This document shows, one piece after another, positions 38,610 to 48,416 of a stretch of DNA of 64,000 nt. The position numbers and the translations under genes are program-made. This stretch comes from Yamadazyma tenuis (Eukaryota; Ascomycota; Pichiomycetes; Serinales; Debaryomycetaceae). The stretch spans positions 1,798,001 through 1,862,000 of the forward strand of contig NC_089461.1 of the NCBI RefSeq assembly GCF_029203305.1, in the 5' to 3' direction. The notes below the pieces were generated by a model, which did not search any database, was not told where the DNA came from, and worked only from the letters and a program-made list of their open reading frames with translations. Within the stretch, counting starts at the first letter, position 1, and every line of letters begins with the position of its first letter.

Positions 38610-40775
38610 TTACGTCAACTTTGTTCGTTTTATGGTACCTTCTGTTTCTTCACCATGTCTTTTGGAATGCTTCTGCCGATACTTGATCATAAACTTATCC
38701 ATATAGCTACCGGTGAACTCTTTAACTTGCTTGAGCTTGCTCTTCTCGAAATCGGCCGGTGGCTCTCGTGTGGCGTCCTTGTTCATTTCCTTCATCACCA
38801 ATACCTTGACCATTTCTCTGGCACACTGCTTGACGTTGTCTTTGCCAATTTCTTCTGTGTGCTTCTTGATCAAGTTCGGCACATACTTGGCAAACAAAGA
38901 GCTCCACCGCTTTTCCACACTCGACGTGGTACCAGAGCTCTTGGATCCTTTGACTTTGGACTTGGCCTTGGCTCTGGCACGGGCTTTATCGGTGAGTTCT
39001 TGTTTCAATCTCAAGTCCATTGCTTTCCTTTCTTCAGCTTCACGCTGTGACTGGAGAATCAACTCTTGCAAAGACTTTTGCTTATTTAGATTTTGTTGCC
39101 AGAGCATTTGTTTCTCCTGATCAAGACGTTGGGCTTCCATCTCAGCTATCTGCAGCTCATTGTAATTGTTGGTAGACCGCTGGGGAGGCGAGTCCTGCCG
39201 AGGGCCACGAGGTACCGGCACCGGCTTGAGCTTGAGCTTGGGCTTGACCTGGGGTCTTTCCCAGGTGGTCTCACCAAGGTCTCGGTTGAAATAGTACATC
39301 GTATTGGTGTTGGGATCCAAAGCAGATTCCCACCCGGGAGGAAGTTCTGTTTGGCTGGAAGGGTCTTGTGGTTCTGGTTCTTCGTGCTTGACGGGGTTTG
39401 GATCCTGCAACTTTTCTGGTGACAGAGAACGAGGGTTCCGGCCATAACTAATTTGACCGGCATCACTGTGGCTCACCTTGGGAATACGATAAGCCATTTG
39501 CAACTTGCCCCACTCATCCAAAAGCGCCACCAGTAACAGGCGGATCTCTCTGTTGTTAGTATGGGCCCGAATATCTTTCACCACGTCCTCAATTTGCAGT
39601 GACTGGATCTTGTTTCGGGTCATCTTGGGCCATTTGGCAAGCACCTTCAAAATCTTCACGGTGGTATCGGGGTCGGTAGTCTGTGACTTCAACAACGCCA
39701 GCAATGTTTTGTATCCGTGCATTCGTACAATCTGTCGGTTGACGTTCTCGTCGTCGGTCAAGTATATTCTCTCCACCAATTTGCGGTTGATGTTGGCATC
39801 GTGAGACTTCATCATGGCAGCCATGACCCGGTTCACATCCTGCTCCTCGATCTCAGACACCTCCACCGACTTGACGAACGCCTCGTTGATGGTGGCGTCG
39901 TTGTTCTGCTGCTTGGTCCGCAAGTGCTTATTTTCCTTTAACCACTGGCGTTCGTGACGAGGAGTCACCCCCAAAGCTTCGCTAATACCATCGGGCAACA
40001 AGAGGGCCGCGTCCGTCTGGGTCTTTCCACCCATGAACTTGATACAGTTGGGTTCTCCACAATAACACGGTTGCAGTTGGGCACCATACCTATCTACATT
40101 GTAGTCAAAGGTGATTTCTTCACCTCTGGCAATATGTCTTTTTGCAAAAATCCCCATCCGAAGCTTGTCTCCCACAACCCACTTGTCGACGTAGGCATTG
40201 GGGGAGCACAGGTGGTTGACAAACCGAGCCAATGCTCCTTTTTCGGTGGCATCAATGAAAGCATCCTTCTTCAACATCATAAAGTAAAAGTGTCTTAACT
40301 GCCGACTGTCATAGTCGACCATTCGGCGGCGAAAAGTGGCCTCGTCAATCACCTCACCAATATACTCATAGATGAACGAGCCTTCGTCGAGGGCGGTGTC
40401 AGCACGAACTCCATAGCCCTTTTTTTCTGTTTGAAATACGCTGATGGCAGCATATTCACAACGTTGGAACCGTTGGTTCTGGCATCTGTCGCCACAATTG
40501 CAGGCGCCCGCCATACACTCGACCGACGTGGCCCGGTTGATGCACCCGCTGTCGTCGCCACATGCGTGGTTTACGTTTGTGGTCTCTTCCACCTTCTCAT
40601 GGCAGTCGCATGTCATGTTTTCATTTTGACCCAGGTCCCCAATCAGCTTGTTTTGATACGAACAGGCGGTGATCTGGGTGAAAGTTTGTAAGGCCTCTTC
40701 AGTGGCACTTTCACAGTCAAGGAATACCGGTGGCGTCCTCCTTTGCTGTTGTTTATCGTCTTCCGATTCAGACAT
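38610..40775 (-). CDS. SET2: Histone H3K36 methyltransferase Set2
   Basis: From the Met at 40775 the product is 721 residues (S. cerevisiae 733). Order: AWS cysteines (CDC, CGDDSGC, CNCGDRC; about 56-106), SET domain (about 105-228) with GYGVRA, YIGEVID, the NHxC segment and EEITFDYN, post-SET CYCGEPNC, a TFIIS-like helical middle region, a WW domain (LPPGWESALDPNTNTMYYF, near 500), a coiled-coil Gln/Glu-rich linker and the C-terminal SRI domain that binds phosphorylated RNA polymerase II. The NHSC serine is encoded by CTG. The gene lies 83 bp downstream of LST4 on the same strand. Confidence 0.96.
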   Translation of the reverse strand: MSESEDDKQQQRRTPPVFLDCESATEEALQTFTQITACSYQNKLIGDLGQNENMTCDCHEKVEETTNVNHACGDDSGCINRATSVECMAGACNCGDRCQNQRFQRCEYAAISVFQTEKKGYGVRADTALDEGSFIYEYIGEVIDEATFRRRMVDYDSRQLRHFYFMMLKKDAFIDATEKGALARFVNHLCSPNAYVDKWVVGDKLRMGIFAKRHIARGEEITFDYNVDRYGAQLQPCYCGEPNCIKFMGGKTQTDAALLLPDGISEALGVTPRHERQWLKENKHLRTKQQNNDATINEAFVKSVEVSEIEEQDVNRVMAAMMKSHDANINRKLVERIYLTDDENVNRQIVRMHGYKTLLALLKSQTTDPDTTVKILKVLAKWPKMTRNKIQSLQIEDVVKDIRAHTNNREIRLLLVALLDEWGKLQMAYRIPKVSHSDAGQISYGRNPRSLSPEKLQDPNPVKHEEPEPQDPSSQTELPPGWESALDPNTNTMYYFNRDLGETTWERPQVKPKLKLKPVPVPRGPRQDSPPQRSTNNYNELQIAEMEAQRLDQEKQMLWQQNLNKQKSLQELILQSQREAEERKAMDLRLKQELTDKARARAKAKSKVKGSKSSGTTSSVEKRWSSLFAKYVPNLIKKHTEEIGKDNVKQCAREMVKVLVMKEMNKDATREPPADFEKSKLKQVKEFTGSYMDKFMIKYRQKHSKRHGEETEGTIKRTKLT

Positions 40776-40858
40776 ACTGGTGGTGAGATTGAAAAATGCG
40801 ACTGAATTTTCAGCGATCACTTTTCTATGCGTAGTCATTACGGTACATTCATTATTCA

Positions 40859-43696
40859 TTAACACAAAAGGTTACTTACAAGGGCACATAGAGCGGCACT
40901 AAAGTCGGGACTTGACTGGGAGACGCCCGAATCGGCTCCTCTCGCTAAAAGTTCTCTCATAGCATGTAGATTTTGTTCCACGAGCCCAACTAAAGCACCA
41001 TCGCCCTGGTGCTTCCCAGGACCATAAACCTTCTTGACGGTCGTTTTGTACGGGGCTGCCAGCCGACGAGGAACCGCGGGCTCGGGGAAATACGAACCTA
41101 GCGGCGACGTGCTCATGGCGGCAGGAGTGGTCACAACAGTGCTGGGGTCATCACCAATCTTCATTTCTATAAGTTTGACTTCCCGGGCCCGAAGACTCAC
41201 AAAAATTGTACGGGTGGTGATGTTGTCGACATGACAGTTGTTCTGGTGGAACAAGAGGTCATTTTTCATCGAGCTGATTATCTGCTGTTCGAGACGAGGA
41301 TTTATAGGACACGATTGGAGCACAAATTCGGGTCTAAACTCATCAGTGAATGCCACACTGGGAGGTAAATCTTCGTACGCCGCGAGCTGGTGGGCTGGGA
41401 AAGGATCCGGCTCAGGCACGTTTAGGGTAGTCTCGCTTGCAACCTCAAAATGCGGTGCGGTCTCCATAATATGGTCAATTTTCCGGTTAATTTTTAGGGA
41501 ATTGGCGGTGAACTGATGGTTTTCATAAATGCTAGCCTTGGACCGGCTAATGGCATTGGTCTCAAGCCTGGTACTATGTTTTCCTGAAAAACTATCGGCA
41601 TGATACAAGTCAAACATTGATTGAGTCTTGGACACAGACCTAATACCAGTGGGTATTGTCAGTAAAAGTGCGGGACTCCCGTTCGGACCTCCATTTGAAA
41701 TGGGACTAGGCAATGTAGGAGTTGCAGAAAGAACAGGGCTGGGACTGGAACTAGGAGACAAATGGAACCCTTCGATTTCCAAAGCTGGGGAAGGGGTTTT
41801 CATAGTTTGCGACGTGAGTTTCCGTCCAATTCCGCCGTAAGGTTTTCCAAGTGAGTTTCCTCCAAACGAGTGTCCTCCAAACAGTCCATGACCAGGCGGT
41901 TGGTAGTCGATATTATCGTAGTTGACAGACGAATTGAACTGGTTACGCCATTTATCGATGAAAGAACCTCCCAATTTCGAGAGCGAGTAGTTGGAAGCCG
42001 ACGACGAAAGAGACGAATTGAGGGACGAAGAAAGGTACGCCATGGAAGAACTTTTGCTGAGCAGGCCTCTTTGGGGACGAGAAATGGGAATGTTCTTGGG
42101 TACCGGTGTAGAAGAGTTGGATACCGAAGTTGATGTGACAGGTGTAGCCTTCCCGGGGATTTCCCAACCTTTGTGGGAGATATTGGAAAATGAGTTTTCG
42201 GAGGAGCTGAAAGACTGACTTGGCTTCGACTTGATAGGGATAGGGTGGGCTGCAAACAAAGGAGGCGACGATGTCGGTGAAGAAGGTGAGGATATGTTTT
42301 CAATTTCCTCTTCATCTTCTTCGTCGATGTCTGTGTCGACATCTGTTTCTTGAGTAGGCGAGTTGGGAACCGTTCCCCCAATATCCACTGCTTCTTCTAG
42401 AGGCGACCTGAAGTTGTCTAGAGAAATCTGCTTTTCCAAAGACCCGGTGGTCCCTCCCAACATATTAAGTACATCTTCATCAGCTATCATACCATTCAAT
42501 ATGAACATCAATTTTTTTGCAACCATTGGGTTCCCAGTCATCACCACGATTCGGGTGATCTCTTTACCCCGGGAACTGTAATCGTGACTAAACGGTCTCT
42601 CCGTCAACAGGTATCGGTACAGAATTACCAACGCGAGCAAACTGGACAAAAACTTGGACGATTCGTTTAATTCTTTGAACTCAAGCCAGTTTAAGATCTC
42701 AAGTACCCAGTTAAGCACCATCGGGTTATACTTGGAAACTCCGGTGTCCCGTAGGCACAATTTCATCAAAGAGTTGGAATTCACGAGTTTGGGAATATTG
42801 GCATTGTAGTTTATGAGCTTGATAAGCTTGAGCAAATTACTCTGTATATCCATGTCATTGGCAAGAATATAGCTGGGGAATTGGATCCGCTTGTTCTGAA
42901 TATATGGCATATGTTCGTTCTGATTTATCACCCCAATCATCTTCTTGCTGACAGTTTTCTGAAGAACTATGAGGAAATGGCAGATTTCGTGCCAGTTGTT
43001 GGCAATGACCTCGGTGACATTATCGTCTAGAGGTATAATCAAGCCAACTGCGAACCGACTAGTGACATTGTTTTTAGTGCTGGTGGCCGAAACACTGGCA
43101 GTGCTGGACGGGTGTACCGAGATCTTGGTGGTGTTTATCGGGAGGGTGGGCCGTGGGCACCATACACCAATCTCCTGGCTTTCATTTGAAGATGGCGACC
43201 CTGGGGAAATTGTCAGGTCCTGAAAGTCAGTAATCAGGAAAAGCCGAGTCACTAGCACGCATCGACTTGAACCATATTGGCTGCTGACCGGGAGCATGTG
43301 TATTTTTGTGATGGAGTGAAGTTCGTTGGTTGGAAGTCCACAGCCGAACATGTAATCATGAAGTTCGTTAGGATTATGGTGGATCTTGGGTGACATTATG
43401 CTTCTTGTCAAATTGCTCTTCGGAGCCGCTGACAAGGGTTTATCTTCGTGGGCCGAGTCGAACAACACCTGTTTCGACCGCAAACTGCCTCCGTCCTGTG
43501 ATACAAGTATTCTAAAAAGCTTGGAGTTAAGATCGTATGGATTGAGGATTCGCTTCTCAGAAACTCCATATAGGATTTCTCGAGTATAACTATCCTCGTA
43601 CGAGTTGGCCGACGTTCCCAAGCCGCTGGACAGGGCCGGGGGCGGTTCCTTGTGCAAAGAGCTCGAAGACTGTTGTCGAAATAGCCTTCCCAACAT
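40859..43696 (-). CDS. LST4: Lst4, FNIP-type DENN protein of the Lst4-Lst7 complex
   Basis: The 945-residue protein begins MLGRLFRQQSSS and has the FNIP-like N-terminal features LFRILVSQDGGSLRSKQVLFDS, shortened here to ILVSQDGG and KQVLFD, then LHDYMFGCGLPT, KIHMLP and VLVTRLFLI. A long Ser-rich disordered insert lies at about 440-700 with an acidic run (DIDEEDEEEIE). It ends in SSPDFSAALCALV, which recalls the C-terminus of human FNIPs (SPYVAQILL). Lst4 pairs with Lst7, the folliculin homologue, on the vacuole and acts as a Gtr2 GTPase-activating complex in TORC1 amino-acid signalling. The identification rests on motif order, so it is good but not certain. Confidence 0.75.
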   Translation of the reverse strand: MLGRLFRQQSSSSLHKEPPPALSSGLGTSANSYEDSYTREILYGVSEKRILNPYDLNSKLFRILVSQDGGSLRSKQVLFDSAHEDKPLSAAPKSNLTRSIMSPKIHHNPNELHDYMFGCGLPTNELHSITKIHMLPVSSQYGSSRCVLVTRLFLITDFQDLTISPGSPSSNESQEIGVWCPRPTLPINTTKISVHPSSTASVSATSTKNNVTSRFAVGLIIPLDDNVTEVIANNWHEICHFLIVLQKTVSKKMIGVINQNEHMPYIQNKRIQFPSYILANDMDIQSNLLKLIKLINYNANIPKLVNSNSLMKLCLRDTGVSKYNPMVLNWVLEILNWLEFKELNESSKFLSSLLALVILYRYLLTERPFSHDYSSRGKEITRIVVMTGNPMVAKKLMFILNGMIADEDVLNMLGGTTGSLEKQISLDNFRSPLEEAVDIGGTVPNSPTQETDVDTDIDEEDEEEIENISSPSSPTSSPPLFAAHPIPIKSKPSQSFSSSENSFSNISHKGWEIPGKATPVTSTSVSNSSTPVPKNIPISRPQRGLLSKSSSMAYLSSSLNSSLSSSASNYSLSKLGGSFIDKWRNQFNSSVNYDNIDYQPPGHGLFGGHSFGGNSLGKPYGGIGRKLTSQTMKTPSPALEIEGFHLSPSSSPSPVLSATPTLPSPISNGGPNGSPALLLTIPTGIRSVSKTQSMFDLYHADSFSGKHSTRLETNAISRSKASIYENHQFTANSLKINRKIDHIMETAPHFEVASETTLNVPEPDPFPAHQLAAYEDLPPSVAFTDEFRPEFVLQSCPINPRLEQQIISSMKNDLLFHQNNCHVDNITTRTIFVSLRAREVKLIEMKIGDDPSTVVTTPAAMSTSPLGSYFPEPAVPRRLAAPYKTTVKKVYGPGKHQGDGALVGLVEQNLHAMRELLARGADSGVSQSSPDFSAALCALVSNLLC

Positions 43697-44057
43697 GGTA
43701 ATAGAACGTAGAACCGATGGGAAAACACAACACTAAATGGGGAGCAAAAGGGAAGAAACCAAATTAAACAGGGACAAATCTAGTACATAGGATGGGTCAA
43801 GGAGCAAGCGGGGCGACGTGATACCGGGAAGTTGAAACACCAAGGACAATGGAAGATAGATAAGATAAAGATCAATTGTTTACAGGGGAGTTGAGTTCGC
43901 GACGAATGACTGCGAATATACAGAAAAAAAACCGTTGAGATTCGGTGCAACATTCGGCACGGTTGAGGCGAGAATATCCTGTTACACAGGAGAATGTTTT
44001 AGACATGACTTTACAATGACATCTATTAGGATTCCTATAATACGTATTAAAAGGCAG
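43697..44057. other. Intergenic region upstream of LST4
   Basis: This 0.36-kb spacer is the LST4 promoter and the 3' flank of UGA1. No repeat or RNA gene was seen. Confidence 0.35.
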
Positions 44058-45533
44058 CTAAAGCTCAGCATAAACTGCCTCCAAAGCTCCCACCAAGATG
44101 TCTGCGTGCTTCTGCTCGAATACCAAAGGAGGTCTCAATCTGATGGAATAGTCTCCACAACCTCCAATGTTGATACCCTTGTTTCTTAAAGCACCCAACA
44201 AATGGGCCCGTTGGTCGGCGTCTTTGCAGTCCCAAGCAATAAAGGTTCCGAAGTTCTGGCCTCTCAAGTTGCCAATTGGGTATTTTTCTGACAATGCTTC
44301 CAACTTACCATATAAGTAATCTCCGACCCTAGAAGTGGACTCGACCAAGCCGTGTTTGGCCACCTCCGTGTAGATGGTTCTGGCAATCAACGCTTTGGAT
44401 GGGTCTCCACACCAAGTGTTGAACTGTCTGTATGGTTGTTTTGGCTGCAAATCAGCACTACTGAAATAGAATCCAGCCGCTTGGAACTTCTTGGAGAACG
44501 TCACCATATCTGGCGGAGAGGGCAAGTCGAAGTGCTCATGGGCCCAGAATTTGCCGGAAGCTCCCACTCCTGTTTGTACTTCATCCACAATCATCAACAC
44601 ATCGTTCTCCTTGGTGATGTTTCTCAACTGCTGGAAGAAGTATGGGGTAGCATGGTTATCACCACCTTCCGACTGAACGGGTTCGACGATGATAGCTGCG
44701 ACCTTGCCGTTGTAGTTCTTGATGATGGTCTCGAACTCAGAGAGGCATTTATCTTCTTCTTGTCTGTTTTCTGCTTCGAATTGGTCCAAAGGATACTTCA
44801 ACGAAGGAAATGGGGCCTTGGGCCAGTTGAATGCTGGAATGTCCAACTTGTGGATGGCTTTGGACCTAGTGGTGGAAAGAGAGCCAAACAATCGGCCGTG
44901 GAAACTTTTGTCAAAGGACAAAATCACCATATCTGAGGCTCCAGGAACCTTATTGTCCATCACCGACTCCAATTCTTCGGCAGAAAAGTCGCTGGCTCCT
45001 CTTCTCTTGGTATGCTGATACATGAACGCGGCCTTGTACGCGGTCTCGTTGGCGTCCGAGCCTGCTAAGGCCGTCCACACTCTCGACATGCCTTTTGGAG
45101 CGGCTGCCAAAATCCCTTCAGATAAAATCTTCGAGTAGTCGGTGGATGGAAAACATGCCAAAGCCGGTCTGTTGATCAAGGCGTTGGTCATCTCATCGGA
45201 CTTGGCGGTCTTGATCAACTCGGGGTTATTATATCCCAATGGGATGGATGAGATCTGTGCGTACACGTCGAGCATCAAGTTTCCATCGGCATCAGAGATG
45301 TAGTTACCAATGGAATTGTAGTAGTCGGTGAGAAAGTAGGTGGCACGGTTGTCAAACACGTGACCGAGCTTGTCGTTGAGCTGCTGGCTGATGGGACCTG
45401 GAACTGATGATGTTTTGATGACGGGGGCACCAGGCTCACCGGGAAAGTAGGTAGCACAGGTGGACAAGTGCCTAGAAGCTATTTTTAAAGCCGGAACCTT
45501 GAACACCGACTTGACGGTGAGGGCTCTAGACAT
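44058..45533 (-). CDS. UGA1: GABA transaminase with an apparent mitochondrial presequence
   Basis: The 491-residue, PLP-dependent class III aminotransferase converts GABA and 2-oxoglutarate to succinate semialdehyde and glutamate. Conserved parts are YAQISSIPLGYNNPEL, ALAGSDANE, SFHGRLFGSLSTT, IIVEPVQSEGGDNHA, VDEVQTGVGASGKFW, the PLP lysine in TFSKK (348/349), FNTWCGDPSK and the C-terminal IRLRPPLVF. Against S. cerevisiae Uga1 (471 residues, cytosolic) the N-terminus is about 20 residues longer. Those first 25 residues are rich in Ser, Ala, Val, Arg and Lys and have no acidic residue, the composition of a mitochondrial targeting signal. Confidence 0.96.
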   Translation of the reverse strand: MSRALTVKSVFKVPALKIASRHLSTCATYFPGEPGAPVIKTSSVPGPISQQLNDKLGHVFDNRATYFLTDYYNSIGNYISDADGNLMLDVYAQISSIPLGYNNPELIKTAKSDEMTNALINRPALACFPSTDYSKILSEGILAAAPKGMSRVWTALAGSDANETAYKAAFMYQHTKRRGASDFSAEELESVMDNKVPGASDMVILSFDKSFHGRLFGSLSTTRSKAIHKLDIPAFNWPKAPFPSLKYPLDQFEAENRQEEDKCLSEFETIIKNYNGKVAAIIVEPVQSEGGDNHATPYFFQQLRNITKENDVLMIVDEVQTGVGASGKFWAHEHFDLPSPPDMVTFSKKFQAAGFYFSSADLQPKQPYRQFNTWCGDPSKALIARTIYTEVAKHGLVESTSRVGDYLYGKLEALSEKYPIGNLRGQNFGTFIAWDCKDADQRAHLLGALRNKGINIGGCGDYSIRLRPPLVFEQKHADILVGALEAVYAEL

Positions 45534-46074
45534 CGGTACGGGGAGTTAGGACTGAAAAAAAAGTGGAATGTGGATGGACTTTATATATAGCGGAATGGAG
45601 GTGCTAGGAAGGAGATCGGTTTCCGGGGTATTCGCGAATCCAAATGGCTGCGAACATTTGTGAAACTTAGCGGAAGAGACGAGTTGGGGATATCTGCGGA
45701 ATTGGCGGCTTCCTCCGTATTTGTTGGTGGTAGGAAAATGATTGTACTTCAGGGCTTTAGTGTTTTTGGCTTGAAAATTATACTGGTGGGGTTCTTTGCT
45801 GCTTGGTGGGCACAAAACCTTTACGTTGATGGAGCTCAGATCCCCACCACAACCCTGTTATTCTTACGTGTGTACTACTCGTCATAGTGGTGCTGAAAAT
45901 ATAAGCAGAAGTGAAAAGAATCACTTTAAATGCAGAAGCAGTAGAATCGCATATATATCACATTAGTATTATATAATGTTAGTGAAAAAAGTGTTATCTG
46001 ATATCTGCTAAAGCAGTAATCGTCGACATTTTCGATCTCATCCTCTTAATTTCGCGATAAAACCTCATCTCAAC
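45534..46074. promoter_or_regulatory. Divergent UGA1-PCC1 promoter region
   Basis: TATATATAAA on the minus strand (45580-45589) is a consensus TATA about 47 bp upstream of UGA1. A CGG-rich stretch at about 45695-45717 has CGG-N6-CGG followed by CGG-N6-CCG, the kind of spacing bound by zinc-cluster dimers. The Uga3-type link is only a suggestion. An AT-rich block (about 45945-46000) precedes PCC1. Confidence 0.5.
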
Positions 46075-46359
46075 ATGGCTTCAACAGCTCTTTCATATCA
46101 ACTCGAAATCAACGTGCCCTTCGAGTCCGCCAAACAGGCCACTATTGCATGTAACACGCTATCGCCAGACCCCATCTTAAAGAAAGACGAGCTCACGGTT
46201 GACTACACCACTAGCGGATCCAACTTGATTTGCTTATTCCAAGGAGTCAGTGACAGAGTTATCAGAGTGGCCATCAGTAACGTCTTGGACAACCTCAAGA
46301 CTATAGTGGAGTGCATTGACGAGTTTGAAGGGAAGGAGGACCACATATTCTCCAAGTAA
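46075..46359 (+). CDS. PCC1: KEOPS/EKC complex subunit Pcc1
   Basis: The 94-residue protein matches Pcc1 over its full length: a beta strand (YQLEINVPFESAKQA), the segment LSPDPILKKDELTVDYT, and a helix with RVAISNVLDNLKTIVECIDEF. Pcc1 dimerises within the KEOPS/EKC complex, which makes the tRNA t6A modification and supports telomere maintenance and transcription. S. cerevisiae PCC1 is interrupted by introns, whereas this copy is one continuous frame. It is divergent from UGA1. Confidence 0.9.
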   Translation: MASTALSYQLEINVPFESAKQATIACNTLSPDPILKKDELTVDYTTSGSNLICLFQGVSDRVIRVAISNVLDNLKTIVECIDEFEGKEDHIFSK

Positions 46360-46571
46360 CAGGTTTGCATGGGATTATAAACAAGTCAATATTTAGAAGA
46401 ATACACCGTTTCGATCTAGCGATGGCAGGAGAGCCAAACAAACTTTTGCTTTGATAACAGTAACAACCCTCATCTCTATACACCGCCGAGAGCTCTTTCT
46501 CTTCTTTGTTTTTGATCTCAATGTTGATGAGTGTTGTACATCAATGCGACTTGACAAAAAAAAATCCAGCC

Positions 46572-48317
46572 ATGCTTAGGTCTTCACGTTTAATCGTCCG
46601 AAGAGGGCTTTTCAATGGCAACAAGCTCGCCAAGTATAACGAAAATGATACGTCTTTCAACCATGAATACTCGATAAGGCCTGACACATTTGCATTCAAG
46701 GTTTCCGGTAAACAAGTGCTATACAATAACAGAATATCACCATTCCAACTGCTCAAGAACTCAAAGTTTAACATGCTTGATTTCGTGTACAGAAACTCCA
46801 CCAACTATCCGTTTGCCGAAAAGACACCACAGGAGGTGTTCAATTCCTATCCTCCGGTCAACTCCAAGAAACTTGCAAGAAACAAGCATCGTCCTAAGAA
46901 AGTCAAGATGGCGGTAGGTGACTTTATTGAAGACAGTTTATACAACCCCAACTATGGGTATTTTTCACTGGAGGTGGAAATTTTCAAGTCCGACAAGCCG
47001 TTTGACTACAACAACATCGAGGATGTGGACGATTTCATGGAAAACTGGAGACTGGCATACTCCAAATATGATCAAGAAGAGGTTGAGATTAAGAGAAAAG
47101 AATTGATCAAACCCGATGAAAAGAACTACGCTAACCCCAACTCCAAGTACGCGTCATATTCATTGACCTTGTACAATGAAGAGAAGCAGAAGTTGAGGCC
47201 AGTTCAGAAAAACAAGCGATCTCTTCAGTTATGGCACACTCCGACAGAATTATTCCAGCCATTTTACGGAGAGGCACTCGCAAAGAGCATTGTTCACAAA
47301 TACAAAACCGATGCCAAATTCAGTGGAAAGAACTTGGTGATCTATGAAATGGGTGGAGGAAATGGTACCTTGATGGTCAATATATTGAATTACATTAAGT
47401 TGAATGAACCTGAAATCTACAAAACCGCACAGTATAAGATCATCGAGATTCTGAGTCAATTGGCCATTAAACAATATAACCAGGCTCTTGGCTCCAAGCT
47501 TGTAGCCCAAAACCTAGATGCTTCCAAATGTGAAATCATTAACAAATCGATTTTCGAATGGTCAGAAACGGTTCAAGATCCAGTATTTTTCATTGCGTTA
47601 GAGGTGTTTGACAATTTCGCTCATGACTTGATCCGTTACGATAACGAAACCGGTGAACCACACCAAGGATACGTTTTAGTTGATGATAAGGGCGATTTTT
47701 ATGAGTTTTTCACGCCTGAATTGAACTACTATTCGGAAAGCTTTTTGCAGTTGAGAGAGAATGGCGAACAAGGTCTTCTTGGTAAAAAGAACACAATCAA
47801 AGGTAGATGGAAAGGCTTCAAAAGCTCCATTCCCTTCATCAACAAAGACGATATTCATCCACTACACCACTCAAGAAAAAAGTTGTTGTGGCACAACACC
47901 ATTCTCCCTTTCAAAGACAACCTATCACCAGGTGAGTTCATTCCCACCCGACTTCTACACTTTTTCCATGTATTGCAACATAGGTTTCCCAACCACAGTC
48001 TTGTATCGTCAGATTTCAACTTCTTACCAAGTACGGTAGAGGGATACTACAATGGGCCCGTTGTGCAAACTGTGTTGAAAGATAGAATGATTGACATTTC
48101 CACTTACATGTGCAACCAGGGATACTTTGATATCATGTTTGCAACCGACTTTCAATTAGCCAGTGATTTGTATCGTCAAGTCACGGGAAAAACAGCACAG
48201 GTGGAGCTGCATAAGGGTTTTTTACAGAAATGGTCGGATTTGAAGGCTACTAACACCAAACGGGGAGAGAATCCCATGCTTGAATTCTACACCAATGTGA
48301 GTTTCATGACCAGTTAG
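46572..48317 (+). CDS. NDUFAF7/YKL162C-like SAM-dependent methyltransferase, mitochondrial
   Basis: From the ATG at 46572 the product is 581 residues. It starts with a short basic presequence (MLRSSRLIVRRGLF). VGDFIEDSLYNPNYGYFS and FYGEALAKSIVHKY are followed by the SAM-binding loop VIYEMGGGNGTLMVNIL, the layout of the Methyltransf_28 (DUF185/MidA) family. Human NDUFAF7 dimethylates an arginine of a complex I core subunit; S. cerevisiae YKL162C is a mitochondrial protein of unknown role. The usual glycine loop is EhGxGxG and here reads EMGGGNG, so SAM binding should be retained. Another ATG lies upstream in frame but without a presequence-like extension. Confidence 0.82.
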   Translation: MLRSSRLIVRRGLFNGNKLAKYNENDTSFNHEYSIRPDTFAFKVSGKQVLYNNRISPFQLLKNSKFNMLDFVYRNSTNYPFAEKTPQEVFNSYPPVNSKKLARNKHRPKKVKMAVGDFIEDSLYNPNYGYFSLEVEIFKSDKPFDYNNIEDVDDFMENWRLAYSKYDQEEVEIKRKELIKPDEKNYANPNSKYASYSLTLYNEEKQKLRPVQKNKRSLQLWHTPTELFQPFYGEALAKSIVHKYKTDAKFSGKNLVIYEMGGGNGTLMVNILNYIKLNEPEIYKTAQYKIIEILSQLAIKQYNQALGSKLVAQNLDASKCEIINKSIFEWSETVQDPVFFIALEVFDNFAHDLIRYDNETGEPHQGYVLVDDKGDFYEFFTPELNYYSESFLQLRENGEQGLLGKKNTIKGRWKGFKSSIPFINKDDIHPLHHSRKKLLWHNTILPFKDNLSPGEFIPTRLLHFFHVLQHRFPNHSLVSSDFNFLPSTVEGYYNGPVVQTVLKDRMIDISTYMCNQGYFDIMFATDFQLASDLYRQVTGKTAQVELHKGFLQKWSDLKATNTKRGENPMLEFYTNVSFMTS

Positions 48318-48416
48318 TGATAAATTTAATACAACCTGTAAATATTCAAAATTCTAACATATATTCCCTAAACCCTATGTACCTGATTAACAAACACTGG
48401 AATAACCATCCACCAA

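Noticed and set aside
40859..40900. GTAAGT near the LST4 stop codon as a possible 5' splice site
   Set aside because: No branch-point TACTAAC or 3' site with a sensible downstream exon was found before SET2, and the unspliced end matches the expected FNIP-type C-terminus.
41800..42381. 193-codon minus-strand frame inside LST4
   Set aside because: It is an alternative frame of the Ser-rich LST4 insert; low complexity and no domain.
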